64,000 nt of DNA, taken from positions 896,501 through 960,500 of the forward strand of contig CAJQUW010008964.1 of NCBI GenBank assembly GCA_907163375.1, in the 5' to 3' direction. The stretch comes from Prostheceraeus crozeri. Its lineage: Eukaryota; Platyhelminthes; Polycladida; Euryleptidae. Under the pieces are notes generated by a model that saw only the letters and a program-made list of their open reading frames with translations, was not told the origin of the DNA and did not search any database. Made by a program: the position numbers and the translations under genes. This document shows positions 1 through 10,863 of the stretch, piece by piece. Each line of letters opens with the position of its first letter. The stretch's first letter is position 1.

Positions 1-11
1 GAGGCCACTGA

Positions 12-955
12 GCTACAATCCCCATTCAAGCGATTGCCGCTGTATCCTCGCTTAGTAGCGAGAGCTCGCTGTCCAGCAGCGATAGTGAGGAGGAGGAGGA
101 GGAGGGAGAGCTACAGTCGCAACCTATCGAGGACGTCGACCTCGATCGCGAGACCCCTACAGCCGTGACTGCGAGCGGAATTGCAACGCAATGTCGCAAT
201 TTTGTCAAGCGTCCGCCGGTGATCGCCGAACGGGATAAACTAAAGAAAGAGGTGGAGAAGTTGAAGGAGGAGGCCTTCTCATACAAGGCAGAGTATGAGG
301 ACCTAAAGAACGTAGCCGGAGAGATGAAGAAGGTGAAGGAGAGATTAAGCGAGCGGGATGGCGAGTTGGAGCAGGAGAGGCTCAAGACTCTCGAGGGGAA
401 AGCCAGAGAAGAGGCTTTGCTAGCAGAGAGGGAAAGTAGGGAGAAGGAGATACGAAGGTTGAAGGAGGAAGTGGAGAGACTCCGTGTGCAGATGGCTAAG
501 GTTGTCGAGACGAACCATGAGCTGCACCGTTCGGCGCAGCTGGTGGATCACGATCGAAGTGTGCGTTCCAGCCGTCTGCACATCCCTATTAGAAAGGGGA
601 GAGTAGCAGAAACTCCTCTCTTGTACGAGCGTGGAAGAGGGGAGAAATGCTACTCTCGGGTGAAGAAAGGGGTGGAGTGTCTACACTTCACCTTCAATCA
701 TCGTGATCCGATCTCGAATTTCCTTTATGAGGAAGCGTCCGAGAAGATCTATAAGTAAAAATGACTAAATTAAAATGTAAGATGATAACTCACTACTTCT
801 TTCTTTACAGACATCCAAGAGAAGCGACCACCCGCCCCGTTGCCGGAGCCGCAGTCGAAACAGCAAGCCTGAGTCCCTATCACACACCCCGAGAACGAAC
901 CACCGGCTCTCTTAAAAGTAGTAGCAGCAGTAGTTTCCCCCTGTTTAAACAATAA
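12..955 (+). CDS. coiled-coil protein, 3' part, with one short intron
   Basis: The reading frame is open from position 12 with no clear start, so the 5' end is probably an upstream exon or lies outside the window. It begins with a Ser/Glu-rich acidic stretch (about 39-115), then a long Lys/Glu heptad-like coiled coil (about 200-520), then a basic tail. The first frame stops at 758. However, a GT at 755 and a TTTCTTTACAG ending at 810 define a 56-bp intron, and removing it keeps the frame open to the TAA at 953-955 with a Ser-rich C-terminus. I do not recognise the family. It could be an element 1 gene or an adjoining host gene. The intron is predicted, not proven. Confidence 0.5.
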
Positions 956-1851
956 TATAAATTGCTTAGAGGGTAGAGTACTTGATAGAGTTTAAACTAA
1001 TTAACCCTATGTATTTGACCTATTGGTTAGCGTATAACGTTTTAATTAATTAAGGGCCACCATGGGGCAAGACATGATAGAACCTCCACGCGGTTTGCCC
1101 TGGGCAGTCTTCGGACTGGCGAATACTATCATTAAGTTGAATCTGCTATCAGTCAACTTGAACGTTGCAAATGAAGTTCGGTGTAATACTTCCTTTCGAC
1201 GGGCGTTCCTGTAAAGGGCGGCGGTGAAACCCGTAGCTATGTATACCGCAAGGGACATTCGGCAATGGTCAATCTTGTTAAACCTCTCTGCGTCATGTTT
1301 GCAAGTAATTGCCTCTGTCTCAACGTAGTATGCATTCGCGCCAGGGCGACATTTAGGCAGCTGTCGAAGGTTGCCTTATAAACTATCCATTGCATACGTT
1401 ATGAGAACCATGAGTTCTACCTGTCTCTATCAATGAGATGAATTGATGAATGGAATGAAATGGGAGGACACTCACACGCCACACGCAACATAACAGACTT
1501 CTCTCTTCCGTAGTCTAACAAGCTCTTTACACATGGATCGCAGTCGATTGCTATCCCATTATCAGAAGTGTAAGCTATCTTAATTTTATTTAACACTATT
1601 TCATCTACCATTATCATCCATATGAAATGTTATAAGAATTGCAAGTTAAACTAAGTGTGCTACTATTTCCAAATGAAAAAGTATACATGGTTAAATCATC
1701 CACTGAAGCCCCATTCAAGTAAGTCAGTATGAAAGCAAAGATAGTACGAAATAAAAATTTATTATGGCATGTATTTCAAAAGGTCTTCATCGTCAATATC
1801 GTCCCAGAGTCTGGCTTCACATAGATCACAAAAACAGTTTACTTGCTTCAA
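956..1851. other. interval with only small uncertain ORFs
   Basis: No recognisable gene. A 50-codon ORF at 1062-1214 (+) starts in a near-perfect Kozak context (GCCACCATGG). A 66-codon ORF at 1417-1617 (-) is also open. Neither resembles a known family and both could be chance. Confidence 0.3.
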
Positions 1852-2211
1852 TCATTCTTCTACCGCGAGCCTCACTTTGTCGATATACTCCCACTCCGCC
1901 ATAGTTCGTGGCTGGGAGTTAAGGCTGTACCATTCCCATAATTGGTGGAGGAATTTGGTGCTGGTGATCTTCATCACATCATCAGTATCGTACTGCAGAT
2001 ATTTCCACCTCACGCCTGTTAAGTCGGGATACTCCTTCTCACATACACTCTCCTCTTCATCATCCGCTGCTAATGACAACTTTCTGATATTGTCGAGTCG
2101 GTACACCTTCTCTACCTTCCCCTTCGTTGGAGCGTTTGGTGCAACGAGCGCCCTTGGTGATGAGCATGGGGAAGAGAATTTTGTGTTCGGTGTTTTTGGA
2201 GGGCTTGTCAT
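1852..2211 (-). CDS. hypothetical protein, 119 aa, divergent from polymerase
   Basis: The ORF has a Ser/Pro/Thr-rich N-terminus (residues 1-30), a basic segment, an acidic patch DDEEES near residue 51, and a Trp-rich C-terminal half. It is more GC-rich than the flanking DNA, as expected for coding sequence. It lies head-to-head with the polymerase gene, and the AT-rich TATA region near 2310 may serve both. I do not recognise a domain. The overlapping frame on the plus strand is probably a shadow. Confidence 0.45.
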   Translation of the reverse strand: MTSPPKTPNTKFSSPCSSPRALVAPNAPTKGKVEKVYRLDNIRKLSLAADDEEESVCEKEYPDLTGVRWKYLQYDTDDVMKITSTKFLHQLWEWYSLNSQPRTMAEWEYIDKVRLAVEE

Positions 2212-2305
2212 GTTGACTGTGAATAATAACTTTGAAATGTTTCCTAATTCTTAAGTATAAACAAGCAACCAATCAAAATCAACAGCCAATGAATGATGAA
2301 TATGA

Positions 2306-2318
2306 AAGTATATATGTA
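2306..2318. promoter_or_regulatory. TATA-like box between divergent genes
   Basis: The sequence AGTATATATG lies about 175 bp upstream of the polymerase start codon and about 95 bp upstream of the divergent small gene. Its symmetry would allow use in either direction. This is a sequence match only. Confidence 0.35.
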
Positions 2319-2485
2319 AAGTGACATCCGTGTCATTTCACTCTGTCTTTGAGACGTGTAAGTAAAGTGTTCTCTAGCAAATTCTATATTTGAGGCGTAC
2401 AAGTGAACTGCTCTCTCGTGAATTCCAAATTTGAGTGAAGTCTCTATCTTGTTGAAGTATCAACCTTAAACTTGATTTCGTTGAA

Positions 2486-5400
2486 ATGGTAAGTTAAGGA
2501 ATTCATCAGTCATCTCCCTCAAACGTGTGGCTAATAGCATCTTCCTCAATTTCAGGCATCAACTTCATCACCAACGCCCTCCCTTCTCGAGGAAAGTTTA
2601 GAGTTGTTGAGTCAAGGTAGGTTGTAACAATACACTGAGACTTGAACAGAGATGAAAGAATGATTTCTCTTTCAGGTGATACCAGTCCCATCTCGAGCGA
2701 GTCCATGTCAACATTGTCGCGGGAATGCAACGATCGGGAATGTGCTGACTGTGGGCGCATCTTCACGAGGAAGCGTGATCTCCTCCGACACATCAAGCGA
2801 GGTGTTTGTAGACCTAAGTCAGCATCAATCTCCGAAGGTGGGGATGATTCTGTAAACGATGTCTCCTTTTCTTGCGATTTATGCATTCAGTCTTTTGAGT
2901 CACATTTTGAACTGTCTTCACATAGACTTCGACATACACACAGTGGTGATAGTTATACTAACAGCACCTCCTCTATCCGACTCTCTGAAGTGTCGATAAA
3001 TAATTTAGTGAGGAACTACGAGATGGAATCCTCAGAAAGCATTACTGACTTTGAAGAATGGTTTCATCAAAATTCATCTTTGATTGGTGCGCTCTTCAAC
3101 AATTTAGTCAATTTTAGAATGAAGGCGCTCATCTATCTCAAAATAAAATATGTAAAAATCGACCACCATACTGGTCAAATAGTAGAGAGGTTGGAGTTTC
3201 ACATACCCTCCTCTCCTGCAACCGAAGTTGTAGACTGCGAGTCTTGGATAAATTTTCATATCCAAGGGTTAAAATTAAACATAGATAAATTTAACGAGCG
3301 TGATAGTGGACTCGTTTTTGATGGTATTGAGACCGCCATGATTAAAATCACTTTATTAGAGAACTACTCTGGACGAGGCTCCTTTAAACTTCCGAAAAAT
3401 TTAAGAAATAAAGCAGCAGTCATTTCTGTAGATTGCGAATCGCAATGTTTTAAGTATGCCGTCCTCTCCATTCTCCACTATAATGATGTACAGAATAGCC
3501 GATACCGTAAGAGTAAGTATCAACAGTGGGAGAATGAATTAAAGTTTGATGACTGCAACATCAAATTAGTTCTCCATGTTTTGGAAAAGGGATTGAAGGG
3601 TGTCCGCTACAACTCGCGTTCGAGTTGTTATGACCACGTTGTCAACCTTTTATTAGTAAGACAGGATGATAGTGAGGAATGGCACTACTGCGGTATTCCC
3701 AAAATTTCTCGCTTATACCACCACCTAAGAAATTCTAGCTCATCAGAGATTTATTACTGTGACAGATGCATTCAGAACTTTAGGAGTAAAAACAAATTTG
3801 AAACTCACTACGAATGGTGTAAGCGAGGTAAACTACAAATGGAGCGCATGCCCAAAGATAAGGAATTTTCATATAGAGAGAATGATGATGAACTAAGTCC
3901 TCTTCGTGTCATCTATGCTGACATCGTATGCTATATCGATGATAACACCCATCGAGCAGCAGCCATTTCCTGCTATGAAGTATGGCATGGCCATTTCCAA
4001 AATAGAAAAAATAAAATGCACGTCTGGCAAGGTGAGGATTGTATTTACCAATTCCTACAATTCCTCAAACAGGCTGTAAAATTTCAACAAAAGTATGATG
4101 GTGAACTCTATCGCAGATCATTGCATATGACAGCAGATGATCAAGCAAAATTTGATAGTTGCAACGTTTGCCTCAAATGTAGGAAAACATTTGATGATGA
4201 TAAGATTAAGAAAGTGCGCGACCATGATCACATCACTGGTAAATTTAGAAACGCACTATGTTCAAAATGCAATTTTTCACTTAGGATGAAACGGCGTACA
4301 TTACCCGTCATTTTCCATAATTTCAAGGGCTACGACAGCCATATGATAATAAAAGGAGGTTTAGGTCAAATGAAAGAGTGGAAGCTTGATGCAATAGCAC
4401 AAACGAGAGAGAAGTTTATGGCCATGACAGCAAAAGTGCCTGTCGATAAAACTAAAGAAAATAAGACGGTCTATTTTGATATAAAATTTTTAGATTCCTA
4501 CCAATTTATGACTGCATCACTGGCCTCTCTCGTACAAAATCTAAAGTCTCTTCCACTAACACAAAATCTTAAGAAACAATATCCAAATCTAACCGATGAA
4601 GTCATCACATGGAAAGGAGTCTTTCCATATGCATATTTTGATGCGATTAGTAAACTCGGCGAGACTTCTCTTCCGCCCATAGATAAATTTAAAAATGATT
4701 TGACCGGCGCAGAATGTAAGGCCGAAGATTATGATCATGCACAAGATGCATGGATAAAATTTGACTGCCATACATTTGGCGAATATATGATTGCCTATCT
4801 TAAGTTAGATGTATTTTTGCTGGCTGATGTATTTCAGGAGTTTCGACGAGTGGCATTAGAAGAAGATAAGTTAGATCCCGTCCACTTTGTCAGTCTGCCA
4901 GCCATGTCATTTAAGTCTGCTTTTAAAATGACTGGTGAGACCATTCATCTCTTACAAGATCCAGAGATGTATAATTTATTTGAGCGAGGAATTCGCGGTG
5001 GTCTCACATTTGTAAATAAACATAGGTTAAAATCAAAATTAGTAGGCGATGATCAGACTCATCTTAAGTATTATGACCAAAATAATTTATATGGTAGTTC
5101 ACTATCCAAACCACTCCCTCACTCTGAGTTTAGCTGGTTAGATGATAGTGAAATTCAGCATCTCTCCAACCCTTCTAACATACTAGCAATTCCAGATGAA
5201 GGTGATTGGGGATATTATTTTGAGATAGATCTAATCTATCCAAATAATATTAAACATAAAACTGTAGATTTTCCACTCGCACCCGAAACAGGTGAAGTGA
5301 CCAAAGATATGTTTTCCGACTTTATGAAACAATTTCATAAAGATTTAGAATCATGCGGTCAACCCGACTATAAGCCTTGCCGCAAACTTTTACTCACCCA

Positions 5401-6424
5401 GTATGATAAGGAAAACTATCTAGTCCACTTTAGCATCTTAAAATTTTATTTAGAAATGGGTATGATTTTAAAAAGAGTTCACCGCATTATTAAATTTAGA
5501 CAGAAAGCCTTCCTCAAACCATATATTGATAGCAACAGCCAGAAACGTGCACTAGCCCAAAATAATTTTGAAAAAGATTTTTATAAGTATAAGAATAATA
5601 GTCTATTTGATAAGACGATGGAGGATGTTAGAAAACGTGTAAACTATAAACTAGTCAATGATGTTACAAAATTTAAGAAATTGGTCTCATCACCTCTATT
5701 CATCGATAGAGACATTATCGATGAGGACCTTATAGGTGTTAAAATGATAAAATCTGAAGTTGAGTTGTGCAAGCCCATCTATATTGGCCAAGCTGTACTA
5801 GATTACTCTAAGCTTGAAATGTACCAACTCTTTTATAGAATACTAAAACCAAGTCCTCTCGTAAAAGCGGTTCGTTTGTTGGGTGGTGATTCAGATAGTT
5901 TCTTCTTAGGTATTACCACTCAAAAAGATTTAAATTTCCATGAAGTAGGAAAATCTTTAGAAAGATATTTTGATACATCAAATTATCCTACTGATCACCC
6001 ACTCTACTCCATCAAAAATAAGGCAAAACTTGGCTGCTTTAAGGATGAGACAGCAGGGAAGGAAATAGATGAAATGATTCTCCTCCGACCAAAAATGTAC
6101 AGTATGAAATTAAGGGATAGCGACGATAGTATTAAGCATGCTAAAGGCATATCAAGATCATTGGTCTCTAACATGAAACATAAAAATTTCAGGAAAGCCT
6201 ATAGAAATAAAAATATAACGTTTGTCAATATGACAATCTTAAAATCTAAGTCGCATGAGATCAAAACTCATACTTTTAGGAAACGGGCGCTTTCAGCATG
6301 GGAGGATAAGAGGTGCTGGTTAGAACATAACATATCTCTTCCACATGGACATCCTGACACAAACATACCACCGCCCAAAAGAATTAAACTCACACTACCA
6401 CATTCAGGAGACGTCTTAGCATAA
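2486..6424 (+). CDS. protein-primed family B DNA polymerase, element 1 (spliced)
   Basis: Three exons are predicted: 2486-2488 (ATG only), 2556-2616 and 2676-6424, with introns of 67 and 59 bp bounded by GTAAGT/TTTCAG and GTAGGT/TTTCAG. Joining them keeps the frame and gives about 1270 aa. The N-terminus has two C2H2 zinc fingers (about residues 41-63 and 86-109). A domain seen in many Polinton polymerases follows, then the DHDHITG zinc/His region typical of DNA_pol_B_2. Exo II (NFKGYDSH) and Exo III (YLKLDVFLLAD) are present. Exo I reads YADIVCY, so the usual acidic partner is Val. Polymerase motif A (YYDQNNLYG) and motif C (GDSDSFF) keep their Asp residues. Motif B reads NNSLFDKTMED, where families normally have Gly in place of the first Asp. 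It would replicate the element from protein-primed ends, but the substitutions make activity doubtful. Confidence 0.9.
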
Positions 6425-6601
6425 TCATCCTTAACTTAGTATTTTCATGTTGATTTCTGTAGATAAACATTGCTGTTTTATGTATCGCATTAGATCGTTT
6501 CTTCCTTGTGAATATATGCCTACAGTCAGCCCATTCCCCCTATATCTGTGAAAAGACTTTTTCATACACATTTTTATTTCAATAAACATATCACAATGAC
6601 T
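6425..6601. other. intergenic region between convergent genes
   Basis: This is AT-rich DNA between the ends of the polymerase and penton-like genes. It includes an AATAAA on the plus strand at about 6581, which may serve polyadenylation. Nothing else is seen. Confidence 0.3.
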
Positions 6602-8161
6602 TCACTTTGTTTTCCGAAACACTAAAGTTACGAGGGATTTAGTATCTTTCACATGGATGCACTCTTGTAAACCATTGGTAATTTTGATAGCAATAGAGGA
6701 TATAGTTTGTTTGACGACGGGATGATAGAAAATAGATTCAAACATCTTCTCGACTATTCCATATGAAGCGTCTTTATCATGAATGAAATCACGTAAAATG
6801 TATTCTTTTTTCTCACCAACAGAAATAGGTAGAATCAAATCACTTTGAATGTAAAGGTGCTGTTCATGTTTATCAAGTGTCATTGGTGTTTCTATACCAA
6901 TCGTGTGCGCAGCAGTAAACACAGTTTGTAGCATTGAAAAACCAAAGAGTTTTTTCAAATTTTTACTCAATTGACATTGAATGTTATCACCCAGTTTCAG
7001 AACAACGCGTTGATTTTCAATTGAAAAAGAAATGTGGTGTGTCTTTACATCATATTTACTTTTCATCACATGCTTCAACTTCTGTTGTATATAAGGATTT
7101 ACTACATGAATGAAGCTTTCAACTGTATGATATAGACGCGGCATTATATTGATAGCAACTTTAGATTCTTCATAAGACTGGTAAATTTTCTTGATGCGGT
7201 CACCATAGATGTCAACCCACCATTCATCATTAACTGAATCAGCTTTAGTGTGATATTCATGAGAGGCATACACCAGACCGCTTCCAATCATAGGAGTTGG
7301 ATGTCTTACAAAATGGCGCAAGGTTGGAGAGAAATAAACTGTAAGTTTGTCATTATATTTCTGAATAACCAACTTATTTTTGTCCGCCATAATTTTCTCT
7401 CCATACTTCTTACCCACAGTCTCATTCCATCGTTTTACTAACTCAATAAGTGATAAAGGTTGAACACCACGCTTTTTCAAAATGATGCGTTCTTCGCATT
7501 CTACAACATCTTCATCAAATATTTTAAATTTATAATGAAATTTGTTGATTCGATTTGAATAAACTTTTTTAACATTTGCAGTAGCAATTGACGTTAGATG
7601 TAGTCCATGGCCAAAACCGAGATGTGGATAGAATTCATTATCCAATCTCAGTGTAAGACCTTTAGTAAAAGAATGAAAGTGAAGGAACTGTCTCCCACTC
7701 CAATGATAGATAGTAAACTCATAAACTTTCTGATCCTTATTCTTCATGATGGAAGTATTACCACTGTTGAATGCCTTAATAATTTTCTCATTCCCAAATG
7801 GACCATAATAATCTGATTTTATCTGAATCCATTCATAGTTCCACTTTCCATCTGACGTTAAATTGTATGGGAACTGGAATGCATTATTCATCGTTATTCC
7901 ATCATGGGTGCGAGGAGTCAATATCATTTCTTCCAAATCATTCACATTCTGAATATTGCTATCATAGCAAATACTAGAAACGCCAACCTCCCATTCACCT
8001 TCTAAATGTAGTGGGCGATTTAATTCTACTCGATAGTCTGATGGTTTATTTTTGGGAAATTTATTCATAGAAGCATTACTGGGCAAGTAGATTAGAAACG
8101 AGTCCTTATTTTCACTTTCCATATTATTCACATTGGAAAAAAAATTAGCATACTTTTGCAT
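6602..8161 (-). CDS. penton-like minor capsid protein 1, 519 aa
   Basis: The N-terminus contains the LPSNAS...NRPLHLEGEWEVGV pattern found in a widespread Polinton virion gene. The C-terminal part follows the penton-type layout: a leucine-rich LFGF segment, a LYIQSDLI strand, a variable loop, a YHPV strand and a final SLVTLVFRK strand. The predicted role is a vertex (penton) or other minor capsid protein with a jelly-roll C-terminus. Its ATG overlaps the stop of the upstream paralogue (TAATG), consistent with tight packing of virion genes. The frame is intact. Assignment rests on pattern recognition; structure prediction would settle it. Confidence 0.65.
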   Translation of the reverse strand: MQKYANFFSNVNNMESENKDSFLIYLPSNASMNKFPKNKPSDYRVELNRPLHLEGEWEVGVSSICYDSNIQNVNDLEEMILTPRTHDGITMNNAFQFPYNLTSDGKWNYEWIQIKSDYYGPFGNEKIIKAFNSGNTSIMKNKDQKVYEFTIYHWSGRQFLHFHSFTKGLTLRLDNEFYPHLGFGHGLHLTSIATANVKKVYSNRINKFHYKFKIFDEDVVECEERIILKKRGVQPLSLIELVKRWNETVGKKYGEKIMADKNKLVIQKYNDKLTVYFSPTLRHFVRHPTPMIGSGLVYASHEYHTKADSVNDEWWVDIYGDRIKKIYQSYEESKVAINIMPRLYHTVESFIHVVNPYIQQKLKHVMKSKYDVKTHHISFSIENQRVVLKLGDNIQCQLSKNLKKLFGFSMLQTVFTAAHTIGIETPMTLDKHEQHLYIQSDLILPISVGEKKEYILRDFIHDKDASYGIVEKMFESIFYHPVVKQTISSIAIKITNGLQECIHVKDTKSLVTLVFRKTK

Positions 8162-9556
8162 TAACTCTTCATTCGGAAATGGAGTGTGATACTTGTCACA
8201 GCATCTTTATGAAAAGGAATCAACGCACCAGCATCGTCATAAATTGCAATATCAATTTGTGGGATGTAGTTTGATTTCAGCTTTGTATAATGCACTTTCT
8301 TAAAAGTATGCTCAGATAAAATACTGCAGGTTTTTGGCTGGTATGGTATCATTGCTAGCAATGGAGCTTCAACATCTCCCACACGTACATCTTCACCAAT
8401 ATTGGAATATATCTGAAAATAGTTAATACGACGCGATAGTGACATGTCTGCGCTAGCTTTGGTTACAGTACCACTTTTAAAGATATTTTGATCAAAACCC
8501 AAAATGTCCATTAGAGTTTTATCCATAATTAGTTCAATACCTTTTCCACTTATAGTGAGAGACAAAACACCTTCTCTTTCAGAAAATGAAATTTGTTGGT
8601 CATTAATCACTTCATTTAAATAATCTACAACCAATTTAACTGAAGTAATAATGCGAGGCATCAACACTCTTGTTTCATGTAAGACACCACCGAAAGGCTC
8701 TACACACTTTCTGTATAAAGATACGGTCCATTCTGTATCAAATTGATTTCAATGTTGATTTTAAATGTTGCATATCAAATTTTCCATGAACAGCTGCAGA
8801 ACGATGTCGTAAGAACTGATGAAAATCTTTTGAACAAACTAATACTAGATCATCATCATTTAATTTACTTATTGCAATATGATTAGAGGATTTGACATAA
8901 GTCAATGTTGCCACTTGTTTACCATCAACTCGAAGGAGATAATTAAATTTCTTCAATAATGTTTCAGGAGTCATGTTTGTCTTTCTTGGCTTAATCACAA
9001 TCTTCTTCACCAAGGTCTTCTCATTTTTTGGAATAAGATCTACATAATAAGCTTCCTCTCGATATATTAACTGTTTATGACCACTTATGTGGTAATTAAC
9101 GTTAAAATTATCATAGCTTGTTAAGGAGCTAGCGAGGTAACCTAAATCATTTCATAAACTTGGACTTAAACCAACAATCCAATCTTTCTCAACTACATGA
9201 TGTACATAATTATGATCATCATTGTGCGGAGTAAATTGGACAATATGTTTACACGCTTTATTCAGGAAATCATGTATAAACTTTTTACATGATAAGAGAT
9301 CTTTCTTTGGCCACTGTGGAATGTATACTCGGCACCCCTTTTCACATTGGTAAGCAGCTGTTCGTCTCATATTAATAGTCATCACCTCATGATCAAAAGT
9401 ATAGACACAGTTGCTATAAAAAAGTTGAGTGACACCCACTTCCCAATTTCCATTTAGCTGTTGTGTATGATCAATGGGAGTAGAAAAGAGTGCGGCTCGA
9501 TTACTAGCAAATCTCTTTGTAGCCGCATTGCTAAGCAAAATATGATAAAACGACAT
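8161..9556 (-). pseudogene. penton-like minor capsid protein 2, broken
   Basis: Three fragments form one gene of about 465 codons. The N-terminal piece (9152-9556) has the same LNGNWEVGV signature as the neighbour and ends in an in-frame TGA at 9152-9154. The frame then stays open through 9013-8738. A frame change of about 70 bp follows, and the C-terminal piece (8161-8667) carries the penton-type FQIYSNIGED...PLLAMIPY...ITLHFRM strands. It is a tandem paralogue of the next gene, so the element had two penton-like proteins. Damage is one stop plus at least one frameshift. Confidence 0.7.
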
Positions 9557-9579
9557 TTTTATATTGCTGATCTTCGGCT

Positions 9580-9948
9580 TTGCATAACATCATGAAGACT
9601 TGGATTTTGGACTCTCTACAATATATCAGAGTTGATCGTGATGGAAACGTGCATTTCAAAAATTCTCATGGTCATACATCAAGAGGTAATACATTAACAT
9701 GGCGACAATTTGTCAACCTCAATGATATCATGAGGGATTTGGAATATTTTGAAACATTAAGATTCATCTCCTTGGGTGATCAAGTTTGGCTTCAACATTA
9801 CAGAAATGAAATTCAAATCTGCCATTTTCATTCCGCAAACTGTTTCTCATTTCACAAATACAATTGGGAGAAGTATAGAAGATACATACATCGCTCCATC
9901 ATGACATTTATTCGTCGTGAGTTCATCGCCCTACTATGCAAATCTTAA
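9580..9948 (+). CDS. small basic protein, possibly PC4-like (copy 1), 122 aa
   Basis: The protein seems to contain two similar halves. Each has a strand-rich segment followed by a Trp-containing helix (LTWRQFVNLNDIMRDL and NWEKYRRYIHRSI), which recalls the strand/helix order of the PC4/p15 transcription coactivator fold. A second, damaged copy follows directly, and then a TBP-like gene. The likely role is single-strand DNA or transcription factor binding, by inference. It is divergent from the penton-like genes, sharing the gap 9557-9579. The fold is unproven. Confidence 0.45.
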   Translation: MHNIMKTWILDSLQYIRVDRDGNVHFKNSHGHTSRGNTLTWRQFVNLNDIMRDLEYFETLRFISLGDQVWLQHYRNEIQICHFHSANCFSFHKYNWEKYRRYIHRSIMTFIRREFIALLCKS

Positions 9949-9970
9949 TCAGACATGACTACCGCGCACC

Positions 9971-10620
9971 ATGAGTTGGAAATTAGATTCCCTACAACGT
10001 ATTGAAACGGATCATGATCGAAACATCTATTTCAAAGATTCAACTGGAAATGTGAGAAGTGAGTTTCTTTATCTTATCGTCATTTTCAATCTCTACATCA
10101 TATCATGAAGGATTTGAAATACTTCTATATGAAAAGACATTCACGTATTGGAAATCGCATCTGGCTGCGCGTCAACAATCGGCGAATTCAACTCTATCAT
10201 TCCCAACTTCATACTAACTTCACATTTCATCAAGGTAGTTGGGAAAAGTATAAAAGGAAGTTACATCGCTCAATTTACTCATTCTTTCATCATGAAGCGC
10301 CATCGCTACACCATCGTCAACATTCTCCGTCGCTTCAGACTCTACACCAAAATCGATCTCACAACATTACACCAACACCTTCCAAACAGCAAGTATTACC
10401 CAGGCCGACCTCAAATGTTAGTGGTGAAGATGAACAATTCACGGAATCTTCAACTCTTCCCAAATGGGACTGTACAGATTCTCGGCGCCCTTTCTCATTC
10501 ATCGGCGCAGTCAATGCGCTTAGAGCTACAAAGACTACTACGTCGGATATGGAAGAGGGAGAGGTTTGTGATGTCGAATCTGACTGTGGACAATATGGTG
10601 ATCTCTACTCAATTGAGTGA
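9971..10620 (+). pseudogene. second copy of the PC4-like gene, frameshifted
   Basis: It starts ATGAGTTGGAAATTAG and aligns with copy 1 (LDSLQ, MKDLKYF for MRDLEYF, GSWEKYKRKLHRSI for YNWEKYRRYIHRSI). The first frame stops after about 46 codons, and the homologous frame resumes near 10060, so a frameshift divides it. The second frame runs on to 10620 and overlaps the TBP-like gene. That tail (Ser/Thr/Gln-rich) has no equivalent in copy 1 and is probably chance readthrough. Confidence 0.5.
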
Positions 10621-10837
10621 AAGTGTATCATTTTTGAAGATTCGTACCAGCAGTTACAATTTGTGTTATGAGCCCGAACTTTTTCCTGCAGCTCTCATTA
10701 GTTGTTGGTTACCTGTGCATGTGGCAATCTTTCATAATAGTAAAGTGATCATTACTGGACTAAAATCTCATGTACAAGCAAATGTGATCCTAGACTATCT
10801 CATCGAGTATGTACGTACCCAGCGGATTGTAAAATAA
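10292..10837 (+). CDS. TATA-binding-protein-like protein, 181 aa
   Basis: The protein has two imperfect repeats like the TBP saddle. Repeat 1 (about residues 7-88) begins TIVNILRRFRLYTKIDL and contains LFPNGTVQILGA. Repeat 2 (about 91-175) begins FVMSNLTVDNMV and contains SSYNLCYEPELFP followed by VAIFHNSKVIITGLK. Each part matches the known TBP order, including the near-invariant YEPELFP. By my alignment, three of the four DNA-intercalating Phe positions are kept (F56, F131, F147), while the first appears replaced. The start is the ATG at 10292; the longer upstream frame belongs to the overlapping gene. It probably binds promoter DNA and recruits polymerase II to element promoters. The N-terminal host-type extension is absent. 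Confidence 0.8.
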   Translation: MKRHRYTIVNILRRFRLYTKIDLTTLHQHLPNSKYYPGRPQMLVVKMNNSRNLQLFPNGTVQILGALSHSSAQSMRLELQRLLRRIWKRERFVMSNLTVDNMVISTQLSESVSFLKIRTSSYNLCYEPELFPAALISCWLPVHVAIFHNSKVIITGLKSHVQANVILDYLIEYVRTQRIVK

Positions 10838-10863
10838 AAAACAATTTTTCCAACATGATGTTT

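Noticed and set aside
26..385. Minus-strand 119-codon Ser-rich ORF
   Set aside because: It is the antisense shadow of the acidic/coiled-coil gene on the plus strand.
1769..2254. Plus-strand 161-codon ORF
   Set aside because: It is antisense to the more protein-like minus-strand gene at 1852-2211 and has a low-complexity Ser-rich translation.
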